A DNA stretch of 64,000 nt from Muriicola jejuensis (GCF_010671595.1 NZ_JAABOP010000002.1:248001-312000), one strand, 5' to 3'; shown: positions 10,248-18,627, counted from the stretch's first letter. Made by a program: numbers and translations. The notes: a model not told the origin generated them from the sequence alone.

Positions 10248-10685
10248 TTATCCCAGGTACTCCCTGAAGTGCCAGGTCTCCCTTGGCTGATTGCCATGTA
10301 TAAGTGATTTTCGCCACTTTTTAAAGGACCTTCGGAAGATACGGATCTCCCGCCTCAAAAGGTTCAGATATTCCTTCTCACTCATCCCATCCCTTTCCAG
10401 GCCATTGCAGTATGAATTGATATTTCGCAACATGATCCCTATAAAGGTAGCACTCTTCATGCGGTCCCTCATGGAGGATGAGGTTTCGGCCCTTGCGATC
10501 TGTTGGGGGATCAAAACGGCGTCTGTGATCAGGGAATCTGCAATATGGTCCCGGTGGCTATCGGACTGATACAGGGTGAGGAGATTTCTATTGTAAGAAA
10601 CAAAGGAAGCCAGCTCCCTGCTTAGGGTGCAAAGGTCCAAGGCTTTTTTATAGATAGGAAGGGATCCTAGATGATTTTGGGACAT
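10248..10685 (-). CDS. Four-helix-bundle protein of the 23S rRNA intervening-sequence (IVP-like) type
   Basis: A 145-residue, almost fully helical protein rich in Arg, Lys and Ser, with the pattern IYKKALDLCTLSRELASF at the start and a basic C-terminal helix (RREIRIFRRSFKKWRKSL). It resembles the small four-helix-bundle proteins first found in 23S rRNA intervening sequences and now known as free-standing genes in many Bacteroidota. There is no rRNA nearby, so it is a stand-alone copy; its role is unknown. It diverges from the Lrp gene, and the 83-bp gap between them is AT-rich. Confidence 0.65.
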   Translation of the reverse strand: MSQNHLGSLPIYKKALDLCTLSRELASFVSYNRNLLTLYQSDSHRDHIADSLITDAVLIPQQIARAETSSSMRDRMKSATFIGIMLRNINSYCNGLERDGMSEKEYLNLLRREIRIFRRSFKKWRKSLIHGNQPRETWHFREYLG

Positions 10686-10768
10686 CGTTCTCTCTCATTG
10701 CATTAATTACTTAAAATTACATGCTAATCAGACGAAGTCGCTTTTTAATTTAAAGATAAATTCATAAT

Positions 10769-11257
10769 TTGCTTTATAAAGGTAATTTTACAACGTTAAA
10801 AAATTTGAAATCACAGATAGATCACCTGAACTGGGGAATACTGCAATGTCTGCAGGAGAATTCCCGTGAATCCTTTTCCAGTATTGGCCGGAAGGTAGGC
10901 CTTACCCCTCCCGCTGTGGCAGAGCGTGTCAAAAAGATGGAAGACCTCGGGATCATCACTGGTTATTTTGCCAGGGTATCCCATGCCATGGCAGGGTATC
11001 AGCTCAAAGCCATTATCACCCTGAAGGCCTTTATGGGGAAATTAAAGCCCTTCCTGGATTTGGTGGTCACCCTGGACGAGGTGGTTAACTGCTACAGGAT
11101 CACCGGAAATGAAAACATCATCATGGAGGTTATCCTGAGAGACCAGTTCCACCTGGAAAAGTTTATTGACAAACTGATCCTCTATGGGGAGACCCGTACC
11201 CATATCATTTTATCCGATGTCGTGGCAGATGCCCCGATAAAAAAGAGGAGGGGATAA
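10769..11257 (+). CDS. Lrp/AsnC-family transcriptional regulator
   Basis: A feast/famine regulator: an N-terminal winged helix (DHLNWGILQCLQENSRESFSS and the recognition helix around TPPAVAERVKKM), then a RAM/AsnC ligand-binding domain ending at about residue 150. Such proteins form octamers and respond to amino acids. The start is uncertain: no ATG is available before the HTH, so TTG at 10769 or the in-frame TTG at 10805 must be used. The latter would begin MKSQIDHLNW, which fits the usual Lrp N-terminus better. Its target is unknown; icmF and the divergent gene are possible. Confidence 0.85.
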   Translation: MLYKGNFTTLKNLKSQIDHLNWGILQCLQENSRESFSSIGRKVGLTPPAVAERVKKMEDLGIITGYFARVSHAMAGYQLKAIITLKAFMGKLKPFLDLVVTLDEVVNCYRITGNENIIMEVILRDQFHLEKFIDKLILYGETRTHIILSDVVADAPIKKRRG

Positions 11258-11386
11258 GAATTATTCCTTAATTTAGATCGGCAGGTGAAGAGTTTTTTTG
11301 AATGCCTGCGTCCAGGGAGTTTTTAATCCGACTTTTTTCCGGGTTCGCGAATTAGTTTTGGCCGGATTTTTGAGGAATACAATGCT

Positions 11387-12832
11387 ATGAAATTTACCTA
11401 TTTTCTCTTTTTATTTGTGATCATTACCGGCCTGACCTCCCTGCGATCCCAGGAAGTGGTCATTCGGAAAGGGCTGGTTCAGGATTCCATCCGCATTAAC
11501 GATTCCATTCCAGAAACTTTTGCCGTGTACCTTCCCACAACTTACCAGCCTTCAGGTATGTGGCCTGTTTTGTTTGCCGTGGATATGGAAGGACGTGGAA
11601 AACAAGTCGTACATATGTTCCAGGAGGTGGCAGAGAGGGAAGGATTTATCGTGGCAGCCTCCAACGATATACACGACTCCCTTTCCATTGTTCAGAATAC
11701 GCTGGTCATGAGCAGGATGTTCAACCGGGTATACGGTCTGTTCCCTATCCATAAGAAGAGAACCTATACGGCCGGACTCGGAGATGGAGCTCAGTTCGCC
11801 ACGGTGATCGCATCCCTGATAAAACCGGTGGAAGGAGTTATTTCATTTGGTTCCGGTATCCCGTATAAGGAATTAATAGACCCTAAGAATCCGTTTCAGC
11901 TTATCGGGATTGTAGGAAGATCCGACCATCACTTCAATGATCTCCTGGAAGATTCCGGCAGGACCAATACAACTTTAAAAGCCCTGGGAAAATCGAAAAT
12001 GGTCGATTATCTCCTGGTCTTTGAAGGAGGGTCGCAGTGGCCGCCTCCCACTTATATGCAGCGCGCCTTTGAGATCCTCAATCTCAGAAGTATGAGTGAG
12101 GGCAATATCGCCCGGGACTCGGCCTATATAGGAAGTATTTACAATCGGAATTTCGCCGAGCTCAACACCTTGGTTGAGGAAGGAGATTACCTGGGTGCCT
12201 CCTTCCTGGCTGATGAGATGATAGCCAAATTCAAGAATCTACTGGATCTTGAAGAATTGAAGAGAAGGAGAAAATTCATCGGTCGCGAAAAGGAATACCA
12301 ACTGCAGTTGCGCAAACAGAATCGGTATTTGCAAAAGGAGTATTTCATCCGAGAAGAGTATGAATACAATCTCAACGACGACGTCCTGACATTGAATTAC
12401 AACAATCTGGGATGGTGGAATTACCAGATGGGAGAGATTGATAAATACCGCAAGAGCAGTGATCCTTTCGAAAAGGAGATGGGTGAGCGATTGCTGGGAT
12501 ACCTAAATGCACTGGTGGAGGACAATATTGAACTGGAAAAAGCCCAGAATCCCGTCAACGAAGAGGCCCTGAGTTACCTTTGGATGGTAAAGACCATAAC
12601 GGCACCTCTGGAATATGAGAATTACCTCAATATCATATCGGACAGTGCTAAATACGAAGACTTCGGTACCGCCCTCTTCTACCTGGAGGAGCTTCTCAAG
12701 AACGGCTTTACGGATAAGGCGGCTCTTTATTCGCTTAAGAATACTGCCCTTCTGAGGATCACTCCTGAATTCAACGAGATCATTGAAAAGTACTTCAAGG
12801 ATGCGAGATACGACCTGATAGAGGATCAGTAA
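11387..12832 (+). CDS. Secreted esterase-like protein with a lost nucleophile
   Basis: A 481-residue exported protein (hydrophobic signal MKFTYFLFLFVIITGLTSLRS). Residues 40-240 look like an alpha/beta hydrolase of the feruloyl-esterase or Esterase D kind: AVYLPTTYQPSGMWPVLFAVD, then the region where GxSxG should sit reads G130-L-G132-D-G134, so the nucleophilic Ser is Gly. The C-terminal half is helical and charged (coiled coil around residues 280-330) with TPR-like helices near the end. It is probably a non-catalytic binding protein. I do not recognise a named family. Confidence 0.6.
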   Translation: MKFTYFLFLFVIITGLTSLRSQEVVIRKGLVQDSIRINDSIPETFAVYLPTTYQPSGMWPVLFAVDMEGRGKQVVHMFQEVAEREGFIVAASNDIHDSLSIVQNTLVMSRMFNRVYGLFPIHKKRTYTAGLGDGAQFATVIASLIKPVEGVISFGSGIPYKELIDPKNPFQLIGIVGRSDHHFNDLLEDSGRTNTTLKALGKSKMVDYLLVFEGGSQWPPPTYMQRAFEILNLRSMSEGNIARDSAYIGSIYNRNFAELNTLVEEGDYLGASFLADEMIAKFKNLLDLEELKRRRKFIGREKEYQLQLRKQNRYLQKEYFIREEYEYNLNDDVLTLNYNNLGWWNYQMGEIDKYRKSSDPFEKEMGERLLGYLNALVEDNIELEKAQNPVNEEALSYLWMVKTITAPLEYENYLNIISDSAKYEDFGTALFYLEELLKNGFTDKAALYSLKNTALLRITPEFNEIIEKYFKDARYDLIEDQ

Positions 12833-12896
12833 TCCTCGCCCATGATTGCACTTTTAAGTCTCAAACACGTTTTTTCCTCAGAAAATCGATAAAACC

Positions 12897-14105
12897 TTAT
12901 CTGATCCTGCCTTTGAGCAAACCGGAACGGAGCAGATACAGGAGCAGTATTCCCATGACCCCCACGACCATGGCGATATACCAGGTAGTTCGGTACCCAA
13001 AGTTAGCGATGGAGACCATGCCGCCGTTATGGGCAAAGATATGGGAGATGGAAAAGGCAATGTTGTAAAGGGCCATGTACTCCCCCTGCCTGCCTGTACG
13101 GGAACGTTCCATCGCAAAAGCACTGGAGAACGGAAAGGTAACCATCTCTCCCAGGGTCATCAGGATCATGCCGATGACCAGGAGGCCGGTCCAGTTGCCG
13201 AAAGTCAGGAAAAAGTAGCTGCAGGTCGTTAGTGCCAGGCCCAGCATCATAAGGGAGACCCTCGAAAGGGTCGAGGTTTCCAGAAACTTGATCAGGGGCA
13301 TTTCAAAGGCAAAGATGATAAATCCGTTCATGGCGAGGAGTAAGCCTATGCTTACCTCGCTCAGGGATCTCGCCTCGCTGTAGAAGAGAGGGACCGTCGA
13401 AAAGTACTGTACAAAGATAAGACCCAGCAAGATCATGGCCCCTATGAAGAGGAGGTAGGGATAATCCTTGTAAGCAGAACGAGGGGCTTCGTTCCTGTAC
13501 ACGTCGAGTTCCTTCGCTTTCTTCGGATTGAGAACGAGCAATAGCAGGAGGGCAGCCAGTAAACAGGTGATGCCGTCTACCCAAAACAGACCCAGGTAAC
13601 CCATGGATGCTATGATAACCCCTCCTATGGCTGGCCCGGCTGAAAAACCCAGGTTGATGGCCAGGCGGATCAGGGTCACGGACCGGGTCTTGTTCTCGTG
13701 TTTGCTGTATGCGCTCATGGCCACATAAGTGGCCGGCCTGAAGGAATCCGCGACGACCATCAGGACGAAGATCCCACCGCAAAGGGCATAAAAGGACTCG
13801 AGCACCTGTAACCAGATAAAGAGGAGTCCGGTGAGGAAAAGGCTCCAGACCATGACCTTGTAATACCCGATCCGATCGGTGAGTTTGCCGCCCAGCCAGG
13901 TCCCTGCCAGGGAGCCCAGGCCAAAACAGCTCATAATGGTCCCTACGTCCTCCAGGGCAAATCCCCTGTCCCGGGTCAGATACAGGGAGAGAAAAGGAAT
14001 GACCATGGTCCCTGCCCGGTTGATCAGGGTGACCAGGGCTAACCACCAGACCTCTCTGGAAAGTCCCCTGAAGGAATTTAAATAGGAAAGATAGAGCAAC
14101 TTCAT
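12897..14105 (-). CDS. MFS transporter, multidrug-resistance type
   Basis: A 402-residue inner-membrane protein with about 12 predicted transmembrane helices. The loop between helices 2 and 3 has the MFS motif GTWLGGKLTDRIGYYKVM (GxLaDRxGrkxxl). An internal basic loop after helix 6 (LNPKKAKELDVYRNEAPR) divides the two six-helix halves. The substrate is not predictable; relatives are usually called drug or metabolite exporters. It is convergent with the secreted esterase-like gene and divergent from the DUF1684 gene. Confidence 0.85.
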   Translation of the reverse strand: MKLLYLSYLNSFRGLSREVWWLALVTLINRAGTMVIPFLSLYLTRDRGFALEDVGTIMSCFGLGSLAGTWLGGKLTDRIGYYKVMVWSLFLTGLLFIWLQVLESFYALCGGIFVLMVVADSFRPATYVAMSAYSKHENKTRSVTLIRLAINLGFSAGPAIGGVIIASMGYLGLFWVDGITCLLAALLLLLVLNPKKAKELDVYRNEAPRSAYKDYPYLLFIGAMILLGLIFVQYFSTVPLFYSEARSLSEVSIGLLLAMNGFIIFAFEMPLIKFLETSTLSRVSLMMLGLALTTCSYFFLTFGNWTGLLVIGMILMTLGEMVTFPFSSAFAMERSRTGRQGEYMALYNIAFSISHIFAHNGGMVSIANFGYRTTWYIAMVVGVMGILLLYLLRSGLLKGRIR

Positions 14106-14196
14106 CTGGTTTGGGATACGTGCGACCTTGCCGATGGCCGGCGTAGGATCCCTCCTTTATTTGGGACTAAATCTAGCTAAAAAAAGGCCTATTCCG

Positions 14197-14204
14197 TACT
14201 TTTG
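14197..14204 (+). promoter_or_regulatory. -7 promoter element of the DUF1684 gene
   Basis: TACTTTTG matches TAnnTTTG exactly. An in-frame TTG at 14202 lies inside it and cannot be the start, so translation most likely begins at the ATG at 14223. No TTTG is seen at the expected distance upstream. Confidence 0.6.
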
Positions 14205-14222
14205 GGATCAAAGAGAGTACGT

Positions 14223-14864
14223 ATGAGAATTTTGATCTGCCTTCTGTTCCTGTTCACTGTAGCCAGCAGTTGTGGAGACGGAAAGAAATACCATGACGAG
14301 GTGGCCCAGAAGGAGTTACCTGCAGACAGCACAATGGCATCTATCATCGCCTTTCAGAACGACCTGAACAAGGAATTTTCCAACCCGGAGACCTCTCCTT
14401 TACCGGATCGTTACCGAAAAGATTTTGATGGACTCGATTTTTTCGAACCGGATACCTCTTTCACGGTAGTGGCCGAACTTTCCCGTACCCCCGAGGCAAT
14501 ACCTTTCCTGATGCCCACGAGTACGGAAAGGATGTCTGAGGAGGTGGTTTACGGACTGGTGACTTTTGAATTAAAGGGGAAGAAATACCAGTTAGAGGTG
14601 TACCAGAACGAAGAGCTAAAAAATAAGGACGGTTATGAAGATTACCTCTTTCTGCCATTTACAGATGAGACCAACGGGCGGTCCACCTATGAAGGAGGCA
14701 GATATATCGACCTGAACATCCCGGAGGATGACCGGATCCTGATCGATTTCAACAAGGCCTATAATCCCTATTGTGCCTACAACAAAAAGTATTCCTGTCC
14801 GCTGGTGCCCAGTCAGAACCACATTTCTACGGAGATCCGGGCCGGTGTGAAAGCCTTTAAATAG
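14223..14864 (+). CDS. DUF1684 lipoprotein
   Basis: A 213-residue lipoprotein (MRILICLLFLFTVASSCGDG, lipobox Cys near residue 17). The C-terminal part carries the DUF1684 signature: GGRYIDL, then IDFNKAYNPYCAYN and YSCPLVPSQNHI, ending in EIRAGVKAF. The family is common in Bacteroidota and Actinobacteria and has no known biochemical role. The start was chosen at 14223 because the upstream in-frame TTG overlaps the -7 promoter element. Confidence 0.85.
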   Translation: MRILICLLFLFTVASSCGDGKKYHDEVAQKELPADSTMASIIAFQNDLNKEFSNPETSPLPDRYRKDFDGLDFFEPDTSFTVVAELSRTPEAIPFLMPTSTERMSEEVVYGLVTFELKGKKYQLEVYQNEELKNKDGYEDYLFLPFTDETNGRSTYEGGRYIDLNIPEDDRILIDFNKAYNPYCAYNKKYSCPLVPSQNHISTEIRAGVKAFK

Positions 14865-14874
14865 GTCTAAAATA

Positions 14875-14902
14875 AAACCCTGACAAAAATTTGCCAGGGT
14901 TT
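14875..14902. terminator. Bidirectional terminator between the DUF1684 and porin genes
   Basis: AAACCCTG and CAGGGTTT form an 8-bp stem around a 12-base loop. The T-rich tail is better on the minus strand (TTTTATTTTAG), so it mainly ends the porin transcript but can serve both convergent genes. Confidence 0.65.
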
Positions 14903-14938
14903 ATCAACGAACTAAACAAAACTAATAAAAGACTCCCG

Positions 14939-15979
14939 TTAGAAAGAGTATATCGCTGCGATCAGGAATGAGGACAGATTGTTTGTGGGTGCCCCATCGC
15001 TATCTGAAAAAGGTTCATTGTCGTTGCCAAAGGTATCCAGGCGGATCTCAGGCTTTATGATCAGGTTTTCCTTGGTGAAACTACCGGTCAGTGTCAGTCC
15101 GATAACGGGAACATCGTCAAAACCATCCTGTGTAAAGGCGAAGTATTCACCCCTTAACCCAAGAGCAAAGTCATCTGAGGTCTTGAACTGTGGATACAGG
15201 GCCGCCCCGTAGAATCCGGAATCTGTTTCAGAATTTTGGTTGTAGGCAGCATTGATGCCAAGGAAGAAATCCTCTGTCAGGTCGACTCCCCCTGTATAGT
15301 CGATCTCAAATCCTAAACCGCCGTTGGAACCGCTGTCATAATACAGGTTGAGGTACTGCCCGTAAACGCCGAGTTGGGTTCCCAGGGCGTATTCTCCACT
15401 CCCGCTAATGTCGTTGGTATCCCATGGGTTAGTCACCGCTACCATCAGGCTGATATCTTCTGAAAGGGCAAAATCCGCTTTTACACCGATGTGTGAGAAA
15501 GGCCCGTTCGAGAAGAGGTAAGAAACACTGTAGTTGAAGTTCGCGACCGGACTTATAACCTCATATCCGACCCAGGTGTTGAAACGACCAATGGTCAGGG
15601 TGGTTGATTCCGATACATTCCAATAGGCATAGGCCTGGTTGATGATGCCGTTCAGCACGTCGTTCTCAAAGGTAGCCTCAGTACCCCTGGGGCCAAATAC
15701 CAGATCCACGACGACCCCTGTAGAGCCCTTTTCATAGGCTCCGATCAGGTTGGCCATCCCCAGGGCAAAACCCGTTTGGTTGGCAAAGGAGGTAGGAGTG
15801 GCCGTAGTCGCAAGTCCGGCATCATTGAAGGTAGTCCTGAAATAGGTGTCTATACTCCCTGATAGGGAAAAAGGGCTGGTACTTTCTTCTTCTTCCTGTG
15901 CAAATCCCAGGACTCCGATGAGAAGAATGGCTGAATAGAGTAAATTTTTTCCGAAATTTGTATAAATAATCGTTTTCAT
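14939..15979 (-). CDS. Outer-membrane beta-barrel porin
   Basis: A 346-residue protein with a signal peptide ending near residue 27 (GVLGFAQ) and a body of alternating beta strands (SGSIDTYFRTTF, TLTIGRFNTWVGYEV) that ends in Phe (IAAIYSF), the usual C-terminal signature of outer-membrane barrels. It resembles the OmpL-like beta-barrel-2 porins of Bacteroidota. It follows the ammonium channel on the same strand, separated by an 11-bp stem hairpin, so it may be expressed with it and admit nitrogen compounds into the periplasm. That link is inferred from position only. Confidence 0.8.
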   Translation of the reverse strand: MKTIIYTNFGKNLLYSAILLIGVLGFAQEEEESTSPFSLSGSIDTYFRTTFNDAGLATTATPTSFANQTGFALGMANLIGAYEKGSTGVVVDLVFGPRGTEATFENDVLNGIINQAYAYWNVSESTTLTIGRFNTWVGYEVISPVANFNYSVSYLFSNGPFSHIGVKADFALSEDISLMVAVTNPWDTNDISGSGEYALGTQLGVYGQYLNLYYDSGSNGGLGFEIDYTGGVDLTEDFFLGINAAYNQNSETDSGFYGAALYPQFKTSDDFALGLRGEYFAFTQDGFDDVPVIGLTLTGSFTKENLIIKPEIRLDTFGNDNEPFSDSDGAPTNNLSSFLIAAIYSF

Positions 15980-16048
15980 ATTTCTGTGTTGTTATCCTTT
16001 AATTAGGATGTTAATACTGTTTTAAGTTGAAATGTTGAAAAGGTTATG

Positions 16049-16076
16049 AACGGAGCGTTCTGCCAAACGCTCCGTT
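16049..16076 (-). promoter_or_regulatory. Strong intercistronic hairpin between amt and the porin gene
   Basis: AACGGAGCGTT and AACGCTCCGTT form a perfect 11-bp stem with the 6-base loop CTGCCA. In the minus-strand transcript the bases after the hairpin are not a clean U tract, so it may be a leaky terminator or an RNA-stabilising element that sets the amt to porin ratio. Confidence 0.55.
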
Positions 16077-16086
16077 CGCTTTTGTT

Positions 16087-17340
16087 TTAATGTTGATTCA
16101 TCCTGAAATCTGCATAGGCATCCATACCGTGCTCGTGCAGGTCGAGTCCGTCGACTTCCTCCTCCTTGGAGACCCGGATACCCACGGTCTTCTTGAGGCT
16201 GTAGAAGATGATAAAGGCGGTCAGGGAACAGAAGGTGGCTGCGGCACCTACCCCCGCCAACTGGAAGAGGAACTGGTCCCCTCCGGCTTTAGAGCCAAAG
16301 ATCCCGACGGCCAGGGTTCCCCAGATCCCACAGATCAGGTGAACGGTCACCGCACCTACAGGGTCGTCCAGGCGGATCCTGTCAATAAAGGCTACACCGA
16401 GTACGATGATCAATCCCGCGATAAGGCCGATAACGACGGCTTCGTTGGGAGACATAAGGTCTGCACCTGCAGTGATACCCACGAGTCCGCCCAGGATCCC
16501 GTTCAGGAACATGGTAAGGTCGAGGTTCTTGTACAGGATGGTAGAGAGGATCAAGGCACCTACCCCTCCGGCAGCGGCTGCCAGGCTGGTGGTCACCAGT
16601 ACCAGGGAAGTAAGCTCGGGATCACCTGAAAGGACTGATCCACCGTTAAACCCAAACCAACCTAACCAGAGGACGAGGACCCCTGCAGTGGCCAGCGGGA
16701 TGTTGTGGCCGGGAATGGCCTTGGGCTTGCCGTCCTCACCGAATTTCCCTATCCTCGCTCCAAGGAGATAGATCCCGATAAGAGCGCCCCATCCGCCGAC
16801 GGAATGGACCAGGGTAGATCCTGCAAAATCATAGAATCCGGCATCATCCCCACCCAGGGTTGAGAGGAAACCGCCTCCCCATTGCCAGGAACCGACGATA
16901 GGGTATACCAGGCCTACGTAAAGGATGGTAAAGATCATAAAAGGCCCTATCTTGATGCGTTCTGCAACGGCTCCGGAGACGATGGTAGCCGCCGTGGCGG
17001 CGAACATACCCTGGAAGAGAAAATCTGTCCACCAGGTATAGCCACCGTCTGCGTATTCGGGGGTCATTCCGTTCTCAGGTGCTGCGATCCCGAATCCGCC
17101 GAAGTCGAGTATACCTGCAGAGCCCTCGGCAAAGCCGGGATACATCAGGTTAAAACCGCCTATGTAATACATCAGCAACCCGACGGTAATGATAAAGATG
17201 TTCTTAAAGAGAATGTTGATCGTGTTCTTCTGTCTTGTAAGCCCAATTTCTAAAAAGGCAAATCCTGTATGCATGAAAAATACCAGGGCGGTACAGATCA
17301 TCATCCATATATTGTTAGCTGTAAATAATCCTGCTTCCAT
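16087..17340 (-). CDS. amt: Ammonium transporter
   Basis: A 417-residue inner-membrane channel for ammonium/ammonia with 11 or so helices. The Amt signature is visible: DFAGSTLVHSVGGWGALIG, with the His of the pore pair, and later VHLICGIWGTLAVGIFG with its partner His. The N-terminus (NNIWMMICTALVFFMHTGFAFLEIG) matches the mature Amt first helix without a long signal peptide. The PII gene is 30 bp upstream, the standard glnK-amt arrangement in which PII blocks the channel when nitrogen is plentiful. Confidence 0.96.
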   Translation of the reverse strand: MEAGLFTANNIWMMICTALVFFMHTGFAFLEIGLTRQKNTINILFKNIFIITVGLLMYYIGGFNLMYPGFAEGSAGILDFGGFGIAAPENGMTPEYADGGYTWWTDFLFQGMFAATAATIVSGAVAERIKIGPFMIFTILYVGLVYPIVGSWQWGGGFLSTLGGDDAGFYDFAGSTLVHSVGGWGALIGIYLLGARIGKFGEDGKPKAIPGHNIPLATAGVLVLWLGWFGFNGGSVLSGDPELTSLVLVTTSLAAAAGGVGALILSTILYKNLDLTMFLNGILGGLVGITAGADLMSPNEAVVIGLIAGLIIVLGVAFIDRIRLDDPVGAVTVHLICGIWGTLAVGIFGSKAGGDQFLFQLAGVGAAATFCSLTAFIIFYSLKKTVGIRVSKEEEVDGLDLHEHGMDAYADFRMNQH

Positions 17341-17370
17341 ATTTCGAAAATTGTTAGTTAGTTATCCGTT

Positions 17371-17709
17371 TTAGTTTATTCCTTCATAACCGTTCTCACG
17401 AGTTCTGATCCTGAAGGCGTCCAGGACCTCCGAAACGAAGATTTTCCCGTCCCCCACATTACCGGTGTAGGCGGCATCCAGGACGGTGTTCACGGTTTTT
17501 TCAAGAAAATTATCGGAGACAACGATCACCAGGTACCTCCTTTGTATGTCGGAAGTGCTATAGGAGATACCCCTGTAGACATGTCCCTGTTTTTCGTTAC
17601 CAACCCCGGTCACATCCCAGTAGCTGAAGAAATTCACCTCAATGTCGTGAAGTGCTTTTTTCACATCATCAAATTTTGATTTGCGAATGATTGCTTCTAC
17701 TTTTTTCAT
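17371..17709 (-). CDS. glnB: P-II family nitrogen regulatory protein
   Basis: A 112-residue PII trimer subunit that senses ATP/ADP and 2-oxoglutarate and gates the adjacent Amt channel. The C-terminal signature TGNVGDGKIFVSEV is clear. In the T-loop the tyrosine equivalent to E. coli Tyr51 is kept (Tyr50 in YRGISY), but the flanking residues differ (STSDIQRRY rather than the enteric pattern with FLPK), and the terminal RIRTREN replaces RIRTGE. The symbol follows common usage; by context it is a GlnK. It is the first gene of the glnB-amt(-porin) block. Confidence 0.94.
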   Translation of the reverse strand: MKKVEAIIRKSKFDDVKKALHDIEVNFFSYWDVTGVGNEKQGHVYRGISYSTSDIQRRYLVIVVSDNFLEKTVNTVLDAAYTGNVGDGKIFVSEVLDAFRIRTRENGYEGIN

Positions 17710-17733
17710 TGTATTAGTTTATTGTTGATGGGC

Positions 17734-17828
17734 CAAAATTATGATTAATGAAATAACCCCCTAAAAATTTGGGGGTTTATTGATCATTTTTATCATAAAT
17801 ATAAAATAGACCCCTAAAATATTAGGGT
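17734..17828 (-). promoter_or_regulatory. Promoter and two matching inverted repeats upstream of glnB-amt
   Basis: On the minus strand a perfect -7 element TAATTTTG (complement of 17734-17741) precedes glnB. Two dyads lie upstream: AACCCCC/GGGGGTT with centre near 17766, and CCCTAA/TTAGGG with centre near 17819. Both carry C-rich then G-rich arms around an AT core. Their centres are about 53 bp apart, close to five helical turns, and the nearer one covers the -33 position. This layout suggests a nitrogen-responsive operator. Confidence 0.6.
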
Positions 17829-17940
17829 ATAGTATTCTAAAAAGTAAAATTTAGGAATATGGTTTTTTTGTAGGCATGTTTTAACACATCCCGTAAGAAA
17901 AGGCATGGATAGCAGAGGAAAATAATTGATAATCAGATAT

Positions 17941-18315
17941 TTAAGACAGGGCTTTCACCAGCCATAGTCCGGCTGCCACGGCAAGGATGCCCAGGATCAC
18001 ACTCCCCAGGATATAAAGCAGGAACGAAAGGGTCTGTCCTTCACGGAGCAGGCCGTAGTTTTCGAGAGCAAAGGAGGAAAAGGTGGTGAAGCCACCGCAG
18101 AAACCTGCGGTGAGGAATAGTACCGTGGTATTGCTGAGGCTGCTGTACCTGGCCGAGAGTCCAAGGATGAGGCCAATAAGCAGGCATCCAAGCATATTTA
18201 CCCCAAAAGTACCCAGGTAAAAGGAACTTATATAAGGATTCAAGGCTTTACTGATAAGATAGCGAAGGGCGCTTCCGATCCCTCCTCCAAGGAAGACCAG
18301 CAGAAAGTTTTTCAT
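17941..18315 (-). CDS. crcB: CrcB/Fluc fluoride channel
   Basis: A 124-residue membrane protein with four helices that exports fluoride as a dual-topology dimer. The hallmarks GGGIGSALRY near the N-terminus and GFCGGFTTFSSFALE in the third helix (Phe-box residues and the central Na+ site) are present. Only one Fluc copy is seen here, so a homodimer is likely. A 59-residue membrane protein ends 17 bp upstream on the same strand and is probably cotranscribed. I see no fluoride riboswitch in the short leader. Between this gene and glnB (17710-17940) there is only the regulatory region and AT-rich sequence. Confidence 0.94.
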   Translation of the reverse strand: MKNFLLVFLGGGIGSALRYLISKALNPYISSFYLGTFGVNMLGCLLIGLILGLSARYSSLSNTTVLFLTAGFCGGFTTFSSFALENYGLLREGQTLSFLLYILGSVILGILAVAAGLWLVKALS

Positions 18316-18332
18316 TCCCTAAAGATAGGAAT

Positions 18333-18512
18333 CTAGATGGCTTTCCGGTATTCTGAAGATGACAAATCAAGAGGATAGATCTTCTCGCGGGGTGTATCTG
18401 TCCTTTCTCCGGAAACCTCGGATTGCCTGCGCTTGTTCATCACCATACTGAAGGTGAGAAGGCCTGCATTCACTGCCACCAAAATAAAGAAAATGGTAAA
18501 AAAGGTTGTCAT
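18333..18512 (-). CDS. Small single-pass membrane protein, 59 residues, FF-N-LL-S family
   Basis: This frame is short but convincing: ATG at 18512, stop at 18333. It starts MTTFFTIFFILVAVNAG, a strong transmembrane helix, followed by a basic turn (MNKRRQ) and a polar tail. The key positions Phe4, Phe5, Ile7, Leu11, Asn15, Leu18, Leu19 and Ser22 match exactly two 29-residue proteins at 33479 and 33625 in this window. The predicted topology is N-out or N-periplasmic with a cytoplasmic basic tail. A perfect -7 element lies 28 bp upstream, and crcB follows after 17 bp. Function unknown. Confidence 0.75.
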   Translation of the reverse strand: MTTFFTIFFILVAVNAGLLTFSMVMNKRRQSEVSGERTDTPREKIYPLDLSSSEYRKAI

Positions 18513-18539
18513 TTATCGGATTTCTTTGAAAGTATAACG

Positions 18540-18547
18540 CAAAAGTA
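18540..18547 (-). promoter_or_regulatory. -7 promoter element of the small membrane protein and crcB
   Basis: Minus-strand TACTTTTG matches TAnnTTTG, 28 bp before the ATG at 18512. Confidence 0.55.
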
Positions 18548-18627
18548 AGCCATTTCTTATAGTATACGCATGAAATCCCAAATATGTTGTCAGACACTCA
18601 ATTTTTGTGGCCTAGGCAAAAAAAGTG

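Noticed and set aside
17941-18332. Fluoride riboswitch in front of crcB
   Set aside because: Only 17 bp separate crcB from the upstream small gene, and the upstream leader shows no crcB-motif pseudoknot sequence.
18367-18597. A 76-codon minus-strand frame before crcB
   Set aside because: Its sequence has no coherent hydrophobic pattern. The overlapping frame 18333-18512 codes a clear membrane protein with relatives in the window.
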